Shown here one piece after another: positions 1 through 9,328 of a DNA stretch of 64,000 nucleotides. The notes below the pieces were generated by a model. It was not told where the DNA came from. It made no database searches and saw nothing but the letters and a program-made list of their open reading frames with translations. The stretch's first letter is position 1. Every line of letters begins with the position of its first letter. The translations under genes were made by a program, and so were the position numbers. Source of the stretch: Paramesorhizobium leguminum (GTDB taxonomy: Bacteria; Pseudomonadota; Alphaproteobacteria; Rhizobiales; Rhizobiaceae). The stretch is taken from positions 124,001 to 188,000 of the forward strand of contig NZ_QJTF01000001.1 in the NCBI RefSeq assembly GCF_003217235.1, read 5' to 3'.

Positions 1-2
1 GC

Positions 3-1952
3 CTTACGCAGAAGGGCAGCGGCAAGACGACGCTGAGCGGGACCAACCAGTATCAGGGCGGCACTCACATTAATGCCGGCATTCTCTCCGTTTCCGCCAA
101 TGCCAATCTCGGCGATCCATCCGGCGCGCTTACCTTCAATGGCGGCACGCTGGAAAATACCATCGCTTTTTCGACCACCACGCGCGCGGTAACATTGGAT
201 GCCGGTGGCGGCACCTTCAAGACCGATGCCGATCTGACGGTTCCCGGCGCCATTTCCGGTCCCGGAAGCTTGACGAAGACGGGCGGCGGCAAATTGCGGA
301 TTCTCCTGGCAAGCAGCTATGCCGGCCCGACAAATGTAACGGATGGTACGCTTCAGGCAGGCGCGGCCAATGTATTCAGCCCGTCCTCCGCCTTCAGTGT
401 CGGGCAGAATGGCACGCTCGACGCCGCAGGGTTCAACCAGGCGATTGCGTCGCTTGCCAATGCGGGCAATGTCACTTTGCGCGGGGCCGCGCCGGGAACC
501 GAGCTGACCGTTACCGGAAATTATACCGGACAGGGCGGAACCGTCAGCATCAACACCGCGCTCGGCGATGACAATTCGCCGACCGACCGCCTCATCGTCC
601 AGGGCGACACATCGGGCACTTCAATGCTGGCGGTGAAGAAGGATGGCGGGCAGGGCGCGCTGACCACTGACGGTATTCGGGTTATCCAGGTCGATGGCGT
701 TTCGAATGGTGTCTTCACGCTTGTCGGTGACTATACCTATCAGGGCGATCCGGCGGTGGTCGGCGGTGCTTATGCCTACCGGCTCTTCAAGGGCGGCCCG
801 CAACCGGGCGACTGGTATCTGCGCTCGGTGCTGATGCCGGCGCCGCCACCGCCACCCCCTCCGCCGCCGCCCCCGCCGCCCTGCCAGGGCAGCGACTGCC
901 CGCCGCCTCCAACGCCCCATTATCAGGCCGGCGTGCCGGTCTACGAGGCCTATTCTTCGGTGTTGCAGGAGCTGAACGCCATCGGCACGCTGCGCCAGCG
1001 CGTCGGCAACCGCTACTGGAGCGGCGCGGCCAATCCGGTGCTCAATGAGGGCGACGGGCCGGGAACGGCGGAAGCCGCGCCCGCGCCGGAAGCGGGTGCT
1101 TATCTCGACGCGGCGACCAATGTCTGGGGCCGTGTCAAAGGTTCGCATGGCCGCTACGAGCCGCGCTATTCCACCAGCGCCACGCAGTATGATGTCGACA
1201 CCTATGGCCTCGAGGCCGGCCTCGACGGCAAGCTCTACGAGACGGCGGCGGGCAGCGTGATCGGCGGCATCACCGCGCATTATGGCTATGCCAAGGCCGA
1301 TATCGGCTCCGTCCATGGCCAGGGCAGCATCGATGCCAACGGCTACGGCTTCGGCGGCACGCTCACCTGGTATGGCGATGATGGGCTCTATGCCGATGCC
1401 GTGGCGCAGACGACATGGTATAGCAACGACCTCAATTCGGACACGGCGCGCCGCTCGCTCGCCGGCGATATCGACGGCTTCGGCTATGCCCTCAGCCTTG
1501 AAGCAGGCAAGCGGGTCGCGGTCACACCGGAATGGGCGATCATTCCGCAGGCGCAACTCGTCTGGTCGGCGGTGAAGTTCGATGGTTTCGAAGATACGTT
1601 CGGCGCGCATGTCAGCCACGACGAGACCGGCAGTCTGAAAGGCCGGGCCGGGCTTGCCGCGGATTACGGGCAGGCCTGGCGTGACGCGCAAGGCCGGCTC
1701 ACGCGGGCCAATGTCTATGCCATCGCCAATCTCACTTATGAGTTCGGCAAGGCGAGCAAGATCGAAGTGGCGGGCGTTCCCTTCGCCACTGCGAACGATC
1801 GCTATTGGGGCGGCATCGGAGGCGGCGGCACCTATAGCTGGGCCGATGGGAAATATGCCCTCTACGGCGAGGCCACCATCGACACCAGCCTCGACCACTT
1901 CGCCGATAGCTACGAGCTGAACGGCAAATTGGGGGTGAAGGTGAAATGGTAA
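3..1952 (+). CDS. Autotransporter (type Va secretion), C-terminal part
   Basis: The reading frame is open from the left window edge, so the gene is 5'-truncated by the window and the true start is not visible. The first ~280 residues are glycine/threonine-rich passenger repeats of the autotransporter-associated beta-strand type (GSGKTTLSG..., GPGSLTKTG, GTLxAG). A run of 14 prolines followed by CQGSDC and PPPP (about 840-910) forms the hinge. The last ~300 residues look like an outer-membrane beta-barrel translocator: alternating aromatic and polar residues, a WGRVKGSHG start, and a terminal KVKW ending in an aromatic residue. The product should be exported by Sec and display its passenger on the surface, as adhesins of this class do. 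The passenger ligand cannot be told from the sequence. The two cysteines beside the polyproline may form a disulfide in the linker. Confidence 0.85.
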
Positions 1953-1995
1953 TCTCCCCCCATGCGGGGGAGATGGCAGGCAAGCCAGAGGGGGC
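1952..1995. repeat. Half copy of palindromic repeat family A (A1)
   Basis: The sequence begins with a 9-bp stem ATCTCCCCC/GGGGGAGAT (1952-1960 with 1966-1974). It is followed by a GGCAGGCAAGCCA segment matching one arm of the ~157-bp family A elements found near 17.5, 20.7, 35.2, 52.4 and 58.3 kb. Only one arm is present here. It lies directly after the autotransporter stop codon and may act as its transcript end, although no T-run follows. Confidence 0.7.
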
Positions 1996-2057
1996 GTCTC
2001 ACAGGGCGAAATTTCCATTCGCTTTGTCGCCTTTGTCCGGATAATTTGCCGGCGAGC

Positions 2058-2078
2058 GCCGATTTGATCAAAATCGGC
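2058..2078. promoter_or_regulatory. Dyad upstream of hsdM
   Basis: A perfect inverted repeat GCCGATTT-GATCA-AAATCGGC ends 25 bases before the chosen hsdM start. It could be an operator for a controller outside the window, or a leader hairpin. No regulator gene for it is visible nearby. Confidence 0.4.
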
Positions 2079-2103
2079 TGCGGCAGATTTGAGGGAAATG
2101 CAT

Positions 2104-3594
2104 ATGCCGACATTGAGCCTAGCGCAGCTGGAAACCCATCTCTGGCGGGCGGCGGATATCCTGCGTGGATCGATCGATTCCGGCGATTACAAGCACTACA
2201 TTTTCGGGCTTCTGTTCTTCAAGCGCCTCTCGGACGTTTGGGAGGAGGAGTATGAGGAACGGCTGGCGCGCTATCACGACGCGCAGCTGGCGGCGGATTC
2301 CGACGAGCACCGCTTCGATATTCCAAAAGGGCATTTCTGGAAGGATGTGCGCAAGCACACCACGGATATCGGCACGCATCTGAATTCAGCCTTCCGGGCG
2401 ATCGAAGACGCGAATATGAAGCTGCGCGGCGTGTTTCAGGATGTTGATTTCAACAACAAGGAGCGTTTTCCGGATGCGATGCTGGAAAAGCTGCTCCAGC
2501 ATTTCGAGACCCACCGCCTGCGCAACCGCGATGTCGAGCCGGATGTGCTGGGGCAGGCCTATGAATATCTGATCGCGCAGTTTGCCGATGATGCCGGCAA
2601 GAAGGGCGGCGAGTTCTATACGCCGAAGATGGTCGTGCGGTTGATCGTCGAATGTTTGAAGCCGGAAGAGGGCATGTCGATCTATGACCCCACCTGCGGC
2701 TCGGGCGGCATGTTGCTGGAGGCCGTGCATCATCTGGAGCGGCAGGGCAAGAACCCCAAGAGCCTGTCCCTGTTCGGGCAGGAGAAGAACCTCAATACCT
2801 GGGCGATCTGCCAGATGAACCTCTTCCTGCATGATATCGACGACGCCCAGGTGGCGCGCGGCGATACGCTGCGGGAGCCGAAGCATCTGACCGGCGAGAG
2901 CGTGAAGGCAATCCGCACCTTCGACCGGGTGCTGGCCAATCCGCCTTTCTCGCTGAAAAGCTGGGGCCATGATGTCTGGATTAAGGGTGATGCCTATGGC
3001 CGCGACCGCTATGGCTGCCCGCCAAAAAGCTACGGCGATCTCGCCTTCGTGCAGCATATGGTGGCGAGCCTCAGGGAAGGCGGCGTCTGCGGCGTGGTGC
3101 TGCCGCACGGCATCCTGTTTCGAGGCGGCGCGGAAGGCCGCATCCGCGAGGGGCTGATCCGCGATGATCTGATCGAGGCGGTGATCGGCCTGGCACCGAA
3201 CCTGTTTTATGGCGCGGGCATTCCAGCTTGCGTTTTGATCCTGCGCAAGAAGAAGCCCGCGGACCGGCGCGGCAAAATCCTCATCGCCAACGGCGTGCAG
3301 CAATTCGTTGAAGGCAAGGCGCAGAACCATCTGTCGGATGCCAATCTGGCCGCACTTGCGAAAGCTTATGACGATTTTGCCGATGCCGAGCGTCTGGCGC
3401 GGGTGGTGCCGGTGAGCGAGGTCGAGGCCAATGATTTCAATCTCAACATCAGCCGCTATGTTCATCTGGGCGAAGAGGCGGCAGAGGTGGATGTCGCGGC
3501 GGAAGTGGAAAAGCTGGTGGCCCTGCAGGGCGAGCGGGATGCGGCGGAAACGCGGATGATGGGCTTTTTGCGGGAGCTTGGCTATGTCGCGTGA
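2104..3594 (+). CDS. hsdM: Type I restriction-modification system, methyltransferase subunit HsdM
   Basis: This is the adenine-N6 DNA methyltransferase subunit of a type I system; it works with HsdS to methylate the recognition site. The N-terminal HsdM helical domain (LWRAADILRGSID...FLKRLSD-like) covers roughly residues 8-130. A GEFYTPKMVVRLIV segment leads into SAM-binding motif I, DPTCGSGG, at about residue 195, and the catalytic NPPF motif lies at about 279-282. The 496 residues fit the family. I chose ATG 2104 because GAGGGA at 2091-2096 gives good spacing. TTG 2089 and ATG 2098 in the same frame are alternatives. The 3' end overlaps hsdS by 11 bases, so the subunits are probably translationally coupled. 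Confidence 0.95.
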   Translation: MPTLSLAQLETHLWRAADILRGSIDSGDYKHYIFGLLFFKRLSDVWEEEYEERLARYHDAQLAADSDEHRFDIPKGHFWKDVRKHTTDIGTHLNSAFRAIEDANMKLRGVFQDVDFNNKERFPDAMLEKLLQHFETHRLRNRDVEPDVLGQAYEYLIAQFADDAGKKGGEFYTPKMVVRLIVECLKPEEGMSIYDPTCGSGGMLLEAVHHLERQGKNPKSLSLFGQEKNLNTWAICQMNLFLHDIDDAQVARGDTLREPKHLTGESVKAIRTFDRVLANPPFSLKSWGHDVWIKGDAYGRDRYGCPPKSYGDLAFVQHMVASLREGGVCGVVLPHGILFRGGAEGRIREGLIRDDLIEAVIGLAPNLFYGAGIPACVLILRKKKPADRRGKILIANGVQQFVEGKAQNHLSDANLAALAKAYDDFADAERLARVVPVSEVEANDFNLNISRYVHLGEEAAEVDVAAEVEKLVALQGERDAAETRMMGFLRELGYVA

Positions 3595-4831
3595 AGTGCC
3601 GGAGGGGTGGCAGCAAGTCACCATTGGACAGGTGGCTGATATAAATCCGGAGAACCTCGCAGCGAACACCGCTTCAGATTTCTTATTAAAATATATTGAT
3701 GTAGCTACAGTTGGTGGGCCATCGGTGATGTCGGAACCACGCCTGATTGCGTTTGCTGAAGCACCCAGTCGGGCACGCAAGAAGGTACAACAGGGCGACA
3801 TATTGGTTTCTACCGTTCGCCCATACCTGCGTTCTTTCTGCAAAGTGTCTTTGAGGGATTCAAATCTCGTGGCGTCAACGGCGTTTGCCGTTCTGCGTTC
3901 GAAAACAAACGTCGATGGCGACTTCCTATATCAGCACGTTCTAGGAGACTCCTTTGTTAAGCATCTGACTCCGAGGATGAAAGGCTCGAACTATCCGGCG
4001 GTCACGGCAAGCGACGTCGAAGCCTACGATTTTTTGCTCCCCCCACTCCACGAACAGCGCCGGATTGCCGAAATCCTGTCCAGCGTCGATGAGGCCATCG
4101 CGGCAACGCGGGCGGTGATTGAGCAGACGAAAAAGGTAAGGTCCGAATTACTCGCCTCGCAGTTCCCACTGGAACTGGAACTGGATCAGGATTCGACCAC
4201 TGGAAGTGGTCATTTTAACGGATGGAAAATCTCACCTGCATCATATGTCTGCACAGACATAATTGACTGCAAGAATCGGACCCCGCCTTTGGTTGAACGT
4301 GGATACGCTGTCGTGCGGACGCCAAATGTTCGGAATGGACGGTTCCATTCTGCTGGTCTTCAGTTCACCGATCCGGATAGCTTTCGGGAATGGACAGCGA
4401 GGGGGCTGCCTAAGAGCGGCGACGTTTTGTTCACGCGTGAAGCACCTTATGGCGAGGTTTGCCTCGCACCGGTTATGGAGTTTTGTTTAGGTCAGCGCAT
4501 GATGTTCTTGAGGCCCGATCTTAATAAGATTACGTCAGCATACTTAGTTTATGCACTTCAATCCGCTTCCGTGAAAAAGGAAATGTTCCGCCGAGCTGGC
4601 GGCTCGACCGTTGGACACCTAAGGGTAAAAGACGTCCGTGATTTGCCAATTCCTGTTGCACCAATGGAGCAGCAATTGGTTATCGCAAAAATGCTCGGAG
4701 CACTCGATCAATCGGTGAATGAAAATTCGGGAGCTTTGGGTGGATTGGAAACACTCAAATCCGCCCTCATGTCCGACCTTCTCACCGGTCGCAAGCGCGT
4801 AACCGACACTCTTCCCATGGCTGCCGAATAG
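3584..4831 (+). CDS. hsdS: Type I restriction-modification system, specificity subunit HsdS
   Basis: HsdS sets the DNA target of both the methylase and the nuclease. The 415-residue protein has the usual two-half layout: target recognition domain 1 (about 1-150, starting PEGWQQVTIGQ), a first conserved helical spacer (LPPLHEQRRIAEIL..., about 150-200), recognition domain 2 (about 205-360, starting GWKISPASYV) and a second spacer (PMEQQLVIAKMLGALDQ...). Both spacers carry the EQxxIAxxL pattern that binds HsdM. The recognition domains are visibly richer in A and T than hsdM and hsdR, as is common where specificity domains are exchanged between strains. ATG 3584 is preceded by GGGAGC and lies inside the end of hsdM. 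Confidence 0.95.
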   Translation: MSREVPEGWQQVTIGQVADINPENLAANTASDFLLKYIDVATVGGPSVMSEPRLIAFAEAPSRARKKVQQGDILVSTVRPYLRSFCKVSLRDSNLVASTAFAVLRSKTNVDGDFLYQHVLGDSFVKHLTPRMKGSNYPAVTASDVEAYDFLLPPLHEQRRIAEILSSVDEAIAATRAVIEQTKKVRSELLASQFPLELELDQDSTTGSGHFNGWKISPASYVCTDIIDCKNRTPPLVERGYAVVRTPNVRNGRFHSAGLQFTDPDSFREWTARGLPKSGDVLFTREAPYGEVCLAPVMEFCLGQRMMFLRPDLNKITSAYLVYALQSASVKKEMFRRAGGSTVGHLRVKDVRDLPIPVAPMEQQLVIAKMLGALDQSVNENSGALGGLETLKSALMSDLLTGRKRVTDTLPMAAE

Positions 4832-4839
4832 GAAACACC

Positions 4840-7800
4840 ATGACCACCGGCCCGGAATGGCATTTTGCCGAGCGTCCCGCCATCGAGCACCTGCAAGCCA
4901 TGGGCTACGGTTTCGTGCCGATGGCCGAGCACTCTGCCTTGCGCGATGGCGATAATCAGGTGCTGTTCCGCCCGCATCTGGTCGAGGCGCTCATGCGCAT
5001 CAATGGCATCGACCAGGCATCGGCTGAGGCCGCTTTTGTCGAGCTTGCCGGCATCGGCGATAATGAGGCCTGGTTGAAGGTGCTGCGCGGCGACTATAGC
5101 CGCAAGGTTTCCGGCCATGACACGCGGCTGACGCTTCGGGTCATCGATTTTCTGAAACCCGAGAACAATAGGTTCACGGTCACGCATCAGTTGCGCGTCC
5201 AGGCGGAGCACACGCGCAAGCCGGATATCATCGTCTATGTGAACGGCATACCGCTGGTTGTCATCGAGGCCAAGAGCCCACTCAACGTGAAGGACAAGAC
5301 CGGCGAGGCATTCGAGCAGATCAGGCAATATGAGCGGGATATTCCGCGCCTGTTCTTTTCCAACGCCTTCAACATCGTCACCGACGGCGCGCTGGTGCTC
5401 TACGGCGCGACCGGCTCGGGCTCAAAATATTATGCGCAATGGCGCGACCCTTGGCCGAAGGCCGATGCCGATTTTTCGGACCGCATTGCCAAGGGGCTTT
5501 GGTGCTTGCTGGAGCCCTCGCGGCTGCTTGACCTGATCGCCCACTACATCGTTTTCGAGAAAACCGAGGACGGCACGATCAAGAAGATCTGCCGCTATCA
5601 GCAGTTCCGGGCCGTCAATCGCATTGTCGAGCGCGTGCTGGAGGGCAAGCACCGGCAAGGGCTCATCTGGCACACGCAGGGCAGCGGCAAATCGCTGACC
5701 ATGGTCTTTGCCGCGCTCAAGCTGAAAACGCACCGCACGATCCAGTCCGAGGCGCTGACCAACCCCAACATTCTGGTTCTGACGGATCGTATCGACCTGC
5801 ACACCCAGATCAGCGGCACCTTCGTCGCCTGCGGCCTGCCGAACCCGACGCCGATTGACAGCATCAAGGATTTGCAGGCGCTGATCGGCAGCGCCAAGGA
5901 TGGGCACACCGCGCTTTCCACCATCTTCAAGTTTCAAGGCTCGAAGGAGCCGATCGAGAACTCCGGGAACTGGATCGTCATGGTGGATGAAGCCCACCGC
6001 ACCCAGGAAAAGGATCTCGGCGCCTCTCTGCGCGCGACATTGCCGGAAGCGCGCTTCTTCGGTTTCACCGGCACGCCGGTCAAGAAGGACGAAAAGGACA
6101 CCTATAACAATTTCGGTGTCGCCGGTGAGAACTATCTCGACAAATACGGCATAGACGACGCCGTGGCCGATGGCGCGACCGTGCCGATCTACTATACCGG
6201 CCGCAAGACCGACTGGCATATCGACGAGGCCAAGATCGACATCCTGTTCGACACCTGGTTTGCCGAACTCGACGATGACAAGCTGAACGAAATCAAGAAG
6301 CGCGGCGTGCGGATCGAGGATCTCGTCAGGCATCCGCGCCGGATCGAACTCATCGCCTACGATATCTGGACGCACTTCAAGGAATATGCGCGGCCGGATG
6401 GTTTCAAGGCGCAGATCGTCGCGATCGATCGCGAGGCGGTGATCCTCTACAAGCAGGCGCTGACCAAGGTGATCGCCGAAGATTTGCGGGCCGGGGGCAT
6501 GGAGGCGGACAAGGCTCTGGCGAGCGCCAATGCCATGTCGGCTTGTGTCTATTCGATCAACCAGGAAGACGGCAAGCCGAGCGAGGACGCCCACAAGCAG
6601 GCGATCCGGAACGAGCTGAGGGCGCACTATGTCGATGCCGAAGACGAGAAGAAGAAGAAAAAGGCGTTCGGACGCAAGGGTGATAACCCGCAATTCCTGA
6701 TCGTCTGCGACAAGCTCTTGACCGGCTTCGACTGCCCGATCGAGAGCGTGATGTATCTCGACAAGCCGTTGAAGGAACACGGGCTGTTGCAGGCAATCGC
6801 CCGCACCAATCGCGTCAGCGACACCAGGAAGCGCAATGGCCTGATCGTGGATTATATCGGCGTATCGGCCAACCTGGATGAAGCGCTCGCGACCTATCGC
6901 GCCGATGATGTGAGGAACGCGATGCGCGATCTCGATGATCTGCGCAACCAGCTGCGCACTGCCCACGCCGTCGTCGCGATGATGATGAAACCGGTAAAGC
7001 GCAAGGCGGGTGACAGGGAAGGGCTGAAGGCGGAATATGACGCATTCGTCAAAGTGCTGGGCAGCGAGGACAAATGGTTCGAGTTCAAGGTGCGGGCGCG
7101 AAGCTTCATCGCGCTCTATGAGACCTTGAGCCCGGATCCCAGCGTTCTGGAGTTTACAGCCGATCTCAAATGGGTGGCGAATTTTCTGCTCTACGGCACG
7201 CAGGTCTTCGAGAAGCGGCAGGCCTTCGACCAGATGGATTACAGCGAAAAGATCCGCGAGATGCTGGACAAGCATTTGGAGGCGACGGGGCTCAGCGTAA
7301 CGGTCAAGCTGCGCCACATCACCGATCCGGCCTTCTGGGAGGACTTCGACACCGGCGGCAAGACCGAAGAAGACCTGATGACGGCCGCGATCCGCAAGAC
7401 GACGGAGCTCAGAAAGACAGTCAGCGAGCGGATTGACGGCAATCCGCATCAATACGGCAAGTTTTCCGATCGCCTGCGCCAGCTGCTGGAAAAGCTTGAA
7501 AGCGCGCAGATGAGCTGGGCTGACAAGCTGAAGGGTGCCGAGGAGCTGGCGAAGGATATTTCCGCCGAGGACGAGGCGCATGTCGCGGCAGGCCTCTCTC
7601 CCGGCGCCTATGGTATCCTGCAAATCCTCAACGGGTTCGGCCCCGACAGCGAAAATCTCGCGATTCGGCTGGAAAGCCTCTACACAGACCCCTCGACCGC
7701 ACCGGCCGGCTGGTGGGAAAAAGACGGGCTGCGAAAGAGCCTGCGCCAGCAGGTACGCTCCATGGCGCATCTTGTTGGCCTCACCCAGCTGAAAGAGATA

Positions 7801-7848
7801 CCCGATCAGGTGGAAGCCTTCGCGCTGAAGCATTTCGCCGGACAGTGA
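4840..7848 (+). CDS. hsdR: Type I restriction-modification system, restriction subunit HsdR
   Basis: HsdR is the translocating endonuclease subunit. The N-terminal nuclease shows the PD-(D/E)xK pattern, with D129 and E143-A-K145 in VVIEAKSP. The superfamily 2 motor follows, with Walker A GSGKS at 281-285, DEAH at 383-386, FTGTP shortly after, and a motif VI segment QAIARTNR. The C-terminal ~250 residues are the helical part that docks on the methylase. At 1002 residues it is full length with no interruption. It starts 8 bases after the hsdS stop, with GGAAA as a probable ribosome site. All three subunits are intact, so the system is likely active. Confidence 0.95.
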   Translation: MTTGPEWHFAERPAIEHLQAMGYGFVPMAEHSALRDGDNQVLFRPHLVEALMRINGIDQASAEAAFVELAGIGDNEAWLKVLRGDYSRKVSGHDTRLTLRVIDFLKPENNRFTVTHQLRVQAEHTRKPDIIVYVNGIPLVVIEAKSPLNVKDKTGEAFEQIRQYERDIPRLFFSNAFNIVTDGALVLYGATGSGSKYYAQWRDPWPKADADFSDRIAKGLWCLLEPSRLLDLIAHYIVFEKTEDGTIKKICRYQQFRAVNRIVERVLEGKHRQGLIWHTQGSGKSLTMVFAALKLKTHRTIQSEALTNPNILVLTDRIDLHTQISGTFVACGLPNPTPIDSIKDLQALIGSAKDGHTALSTIFKFQGSKEPIENSGNWIVMVDEAHRTQEKDLGASLRATLPEARFFGFTGTPVKKDEKDTYNNFGVAGENYLDKYGIDDAVADGATVPIYYTGRKTDWHIDEAKIDILFDTWFAELDDDKLNEIKKRGVRIEDLVRHPRRIELIAYDIWTHFKEYARPDGFKAQIVAIDREAVILYKQALTKVIAEDLRAGGMEADKALASANAMSACVYSINQEDGKPSEDAHKQAIRNELRAHYVDAEDEKKKKKAFGRKGDNPQFLIVCDKLLTGFDCPIESVMYLDKPLKEHGLLQAIARTNRVSDTRKRNGLIVDYIGVSANLDEALATYRADDVRNAMRDLDDLRNQLRTAHAVVAMMMKPVKRKAGDREGLKAEYDAFVKVLGSEDKWFEFKVRARSFIALYETLSPDPSVLEFTADLKWVANFLLYGTQVFEKRQAFDQMDYSEKIREMLDKHLEATGLSVTVKLRHITDPAFWEDFDTGGKTEEDLMTAAIRKTTELRKTVSERIDGNPHQYGKFSDRLRQLLEKLESAQMSWADKLKGAEELAKDISAEDEAHVAAGLSPGAYGILQILNGFGPDSENLAIRLESLYTDPSTAPAGWWEKDGLRKSLRQQVRSMAHLVGLTQLKEIPDQVEAFALKHFAGQ

Positions 7849-7850
7849 TC

Positions 7851-8594
7851 ATGCCCGTGTTCCGGATCGGAAAACAAGAATTTGATTATACATTACAGCG
7901 TTCACCCAGCGCGAAGACGGCCCGCATTACGGTGACGCCGGCGTCTTTCGAACTCGTGGTGCCCGAGGCGGCGACGGAGGCACAGATCCACGCCGTGCTC
8001 CACCGCCGTCGGGCGTGGATACTCGAAACCGTGCAGAAAATGCAGGAGCGTGCGAAATCCCAGGCGAGGGTCTACCGCTTTGTCTCGGGCGCCAAGATTC
8101 CTTATCGCGGGCGGATGACGAAACTGACTGTCGAGCCCTTCGACGGCTCGCTGGTCGAGGTCGGTTTTCGAAACGGCTTCCTTATCCGAAAGCCCGCCGA
8201 TTTATTGCCTGATGTCGCCGATGCGGTGATCGAAAGCGCTTTGCGCCTGTGGCTGAAGCGGCGGGTGCGTGACGATGTTCACCTGATCGTCCGGCAATGT
8301 GGGGAAAGGCATGGATTGAAGCCGCGCGGTGTGCAGATCAAAGACCAGAAACATATGTGGGGCAGCTGCGGTCAGGATCGTCGGATCAATCTCAACTGGC
8401 ATCTGGTTTTCGCTCCCCGGGCAGTCCTCGAATATGCCGCCGTCCACGAGCTTTGCCACTTGCGGCACCGCAACCATGAGCCGGAATTCTGGCGCCTGGT
8501 TGGATCGATCTTGCCGGATTGGGAGCAGCGCAAGGAATGGCTGGACCGGAATGAACACTTGCTCGGCTGGGAAAAGGTGGAGCCTGCCGCCTGA
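7851..8594 (+). CDS. YgjP/SprT-like zinc metallopeptidase linked to the type I system
   Basis: The 247-residue protein of the YgjP (DUF45/M48-like) group carries an HELCH zinc motif at residues 199-203 with H209 as likely third ligand, and the WGSC segment typical of this family before it. A longer in-frame start at 7713 lies inside hsdR; ATG 7851, two bases after the hsdR stop, is the sensible start and implies coupling to hsdR. Members of this family are often found downstream of type I hsdR genes (established observation). Whether it clips HsdR, degrades other proteins or acts in repair is not known. A proteolytic role in controlling restriction is inference. Confidence 0.85.
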   Translation: MPVFRIGKQEFDYTLQRSPSAKTARITVTPASFELVVPEAATEAQIHAVLHRRRAWILETVQKMQERAKSQARVYRFVSGAKIPYRGRMTKLTVEPFDGSLVEVGFRNGFLIRKPADLLPDVADAVIESALRLWLKRRVRDDVHLIVRQCGERHGLKPRGVQIKDQKHMWGSCGQDRRINLNWHLVFAPRAVLEYAAVHELCHLRHRNHEPEFWRLVGSILPDWEQRKEWLDRNEHLLGWEKVEPAA

Positions 8595-8669
8595 CCGGAG
8601 CGATACCTATCGCGCTTCGCGCCAAGACATCGAAGCCGAGATCGCCGGCGCATCGGGTGTAAACAGGAG

Positions 8670-8743
8670 TGGCTGGGGAACCTGGATTCGAACCAGGACT
8701 AACGGAGTCAGAGTCCGTGGGTCTACCGTTAACCTATTCCCCA
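8670..8743 (-). tRNA. tRNA-Gln(CTG)
   Basis: On the minus strand the sequence folds as a standard cloverleaf. The acceptor stem is TGGGGAA/TTCCCCA with a templated 3' CCA. The anticodon stem ACGGA/TCCGT encloses loop CTCTGAC, giving anticodon CTG, and the T-arm contains GGTTCGAATCC. The anticodon reads glutamine codon CAG. The gene lies just after the restriction operon and could mark the edge of an inserted segment, but I saw no duplicated tRNA 3' end elsewhere. Confidence 0.93.
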
Positions 8744-8871
8744 AAACCCATTAATGAAAGCCATTGAATGCTTTCGTTCGGTGCCGCCTTCTAGCATATT
8801 TCCCCGCGCAATCAAGCCCTCAATATCCGATATATGCAAAATCCCGGGGTCGCTGAAGGGCCTGTCTGTTC

Positions 8872-9321
8872 ATGAATGCCGAACTGGTGCTAGAGCAATC
8901 GATGCCACCTTTATCAGGCTCTTGGAAGGCGGAATCTGCTTTGAATATCGAAGCCTCTGTTCTCGTGTTGATTGGCGGTTTCATCGGCGGGATCGCGCGT
9001 TTTGGCCTTGCCCGTTTCGTCGACGGGAAAACCGGGAATGCCTTTCCGTGGGGTACACTGGCGGTCAATTTGAGCGGCGCGTTTCTTGCGGGGGTTCTTG
9101 CCGGATTGGCTCAATCCACGGGCAGTCTTTTCTCAAGCGAGATGGTTCGCGCCTTTCTCATGATCGGTGTGCTTGGCGGTTATACCACCGTCTCGTCCTT
9201 CGTTCTGCAGAGCCACGGTCTGGCAAGAGAGGGTGAGATGAGGCTGACGCTGATCTATATTGCTGCCTCCGCTATATTCGGTGTCGTTGCCGCCTTTGCC
9301 GGTTTCGCGCTCGCCGCATGA
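8872..9321 (+). CDS. crcB: Fluoride channel CrcB/Fluc, first of a pair
   Basis: This is a small inner-membrane fluoride exporter with four membrane helices. Family motifs are present in order: GGFIGGIARF near the N-terminus, GTLAVNLSGAF in helix 2, and GGYTTVSSF in helix 3. The first ~20 residues from ATG 8872 are not typical, and a TTG at 8941 preceded by a GGAAGGCGG stretch may be the real start. A second, different crcB begins 7 bases after this stop. Fluoride channels are dual-topology dimers, and species with two adjacent genes usually make a heterodimer of oppositely oriented subunits (established knowledge). No fluoride riboswitch was recognised upstream. Confidence 0.88.
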   Translation: MNAELVLEQSMPPLSGSWKAESALNIEASVLVLIGGFIGGIARFGLARFVDGKTGNAFPWGTLAVNLSGAFLAGVLAGLAQSTGSLFSSEMVRAFLMIGVLGGYTTVSSFVLQSHGLAREGEMRLTLIYIAASAIFGVVAAFAGFALAA

Positions 9322-9328
9322 GGAGACG

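Noticed and set aside
840-910. CCG/CCC tandem array in the autotransporter as a separate repeat or CRISPR-like array
   Set aside because: It encodes the polyproline linker of the autotransporter; there are no spacers.
5422-7833. An 803-codon open frame on the minus strand opposite hsdR
   Set aside because: It mirrors the hsdR codon pattern in GC-rich DNA, has no recognisable domain, and hsdR is certain. The same applies to the long antisense frames at 621-2018, 2386-3843, 15818-17542 and 23321-24955.
8670-8743. tRNA-Gln as attachment site of an island carrying the hsd genes
   Set aside because: No repeated tRNA 3' end and no integrase were found on either side.
8744-8871. Fluoride riboswitch before crcB
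   Set aside because: The characteristic GGCGATGG start and pseudoknot partners were not found in this interval.
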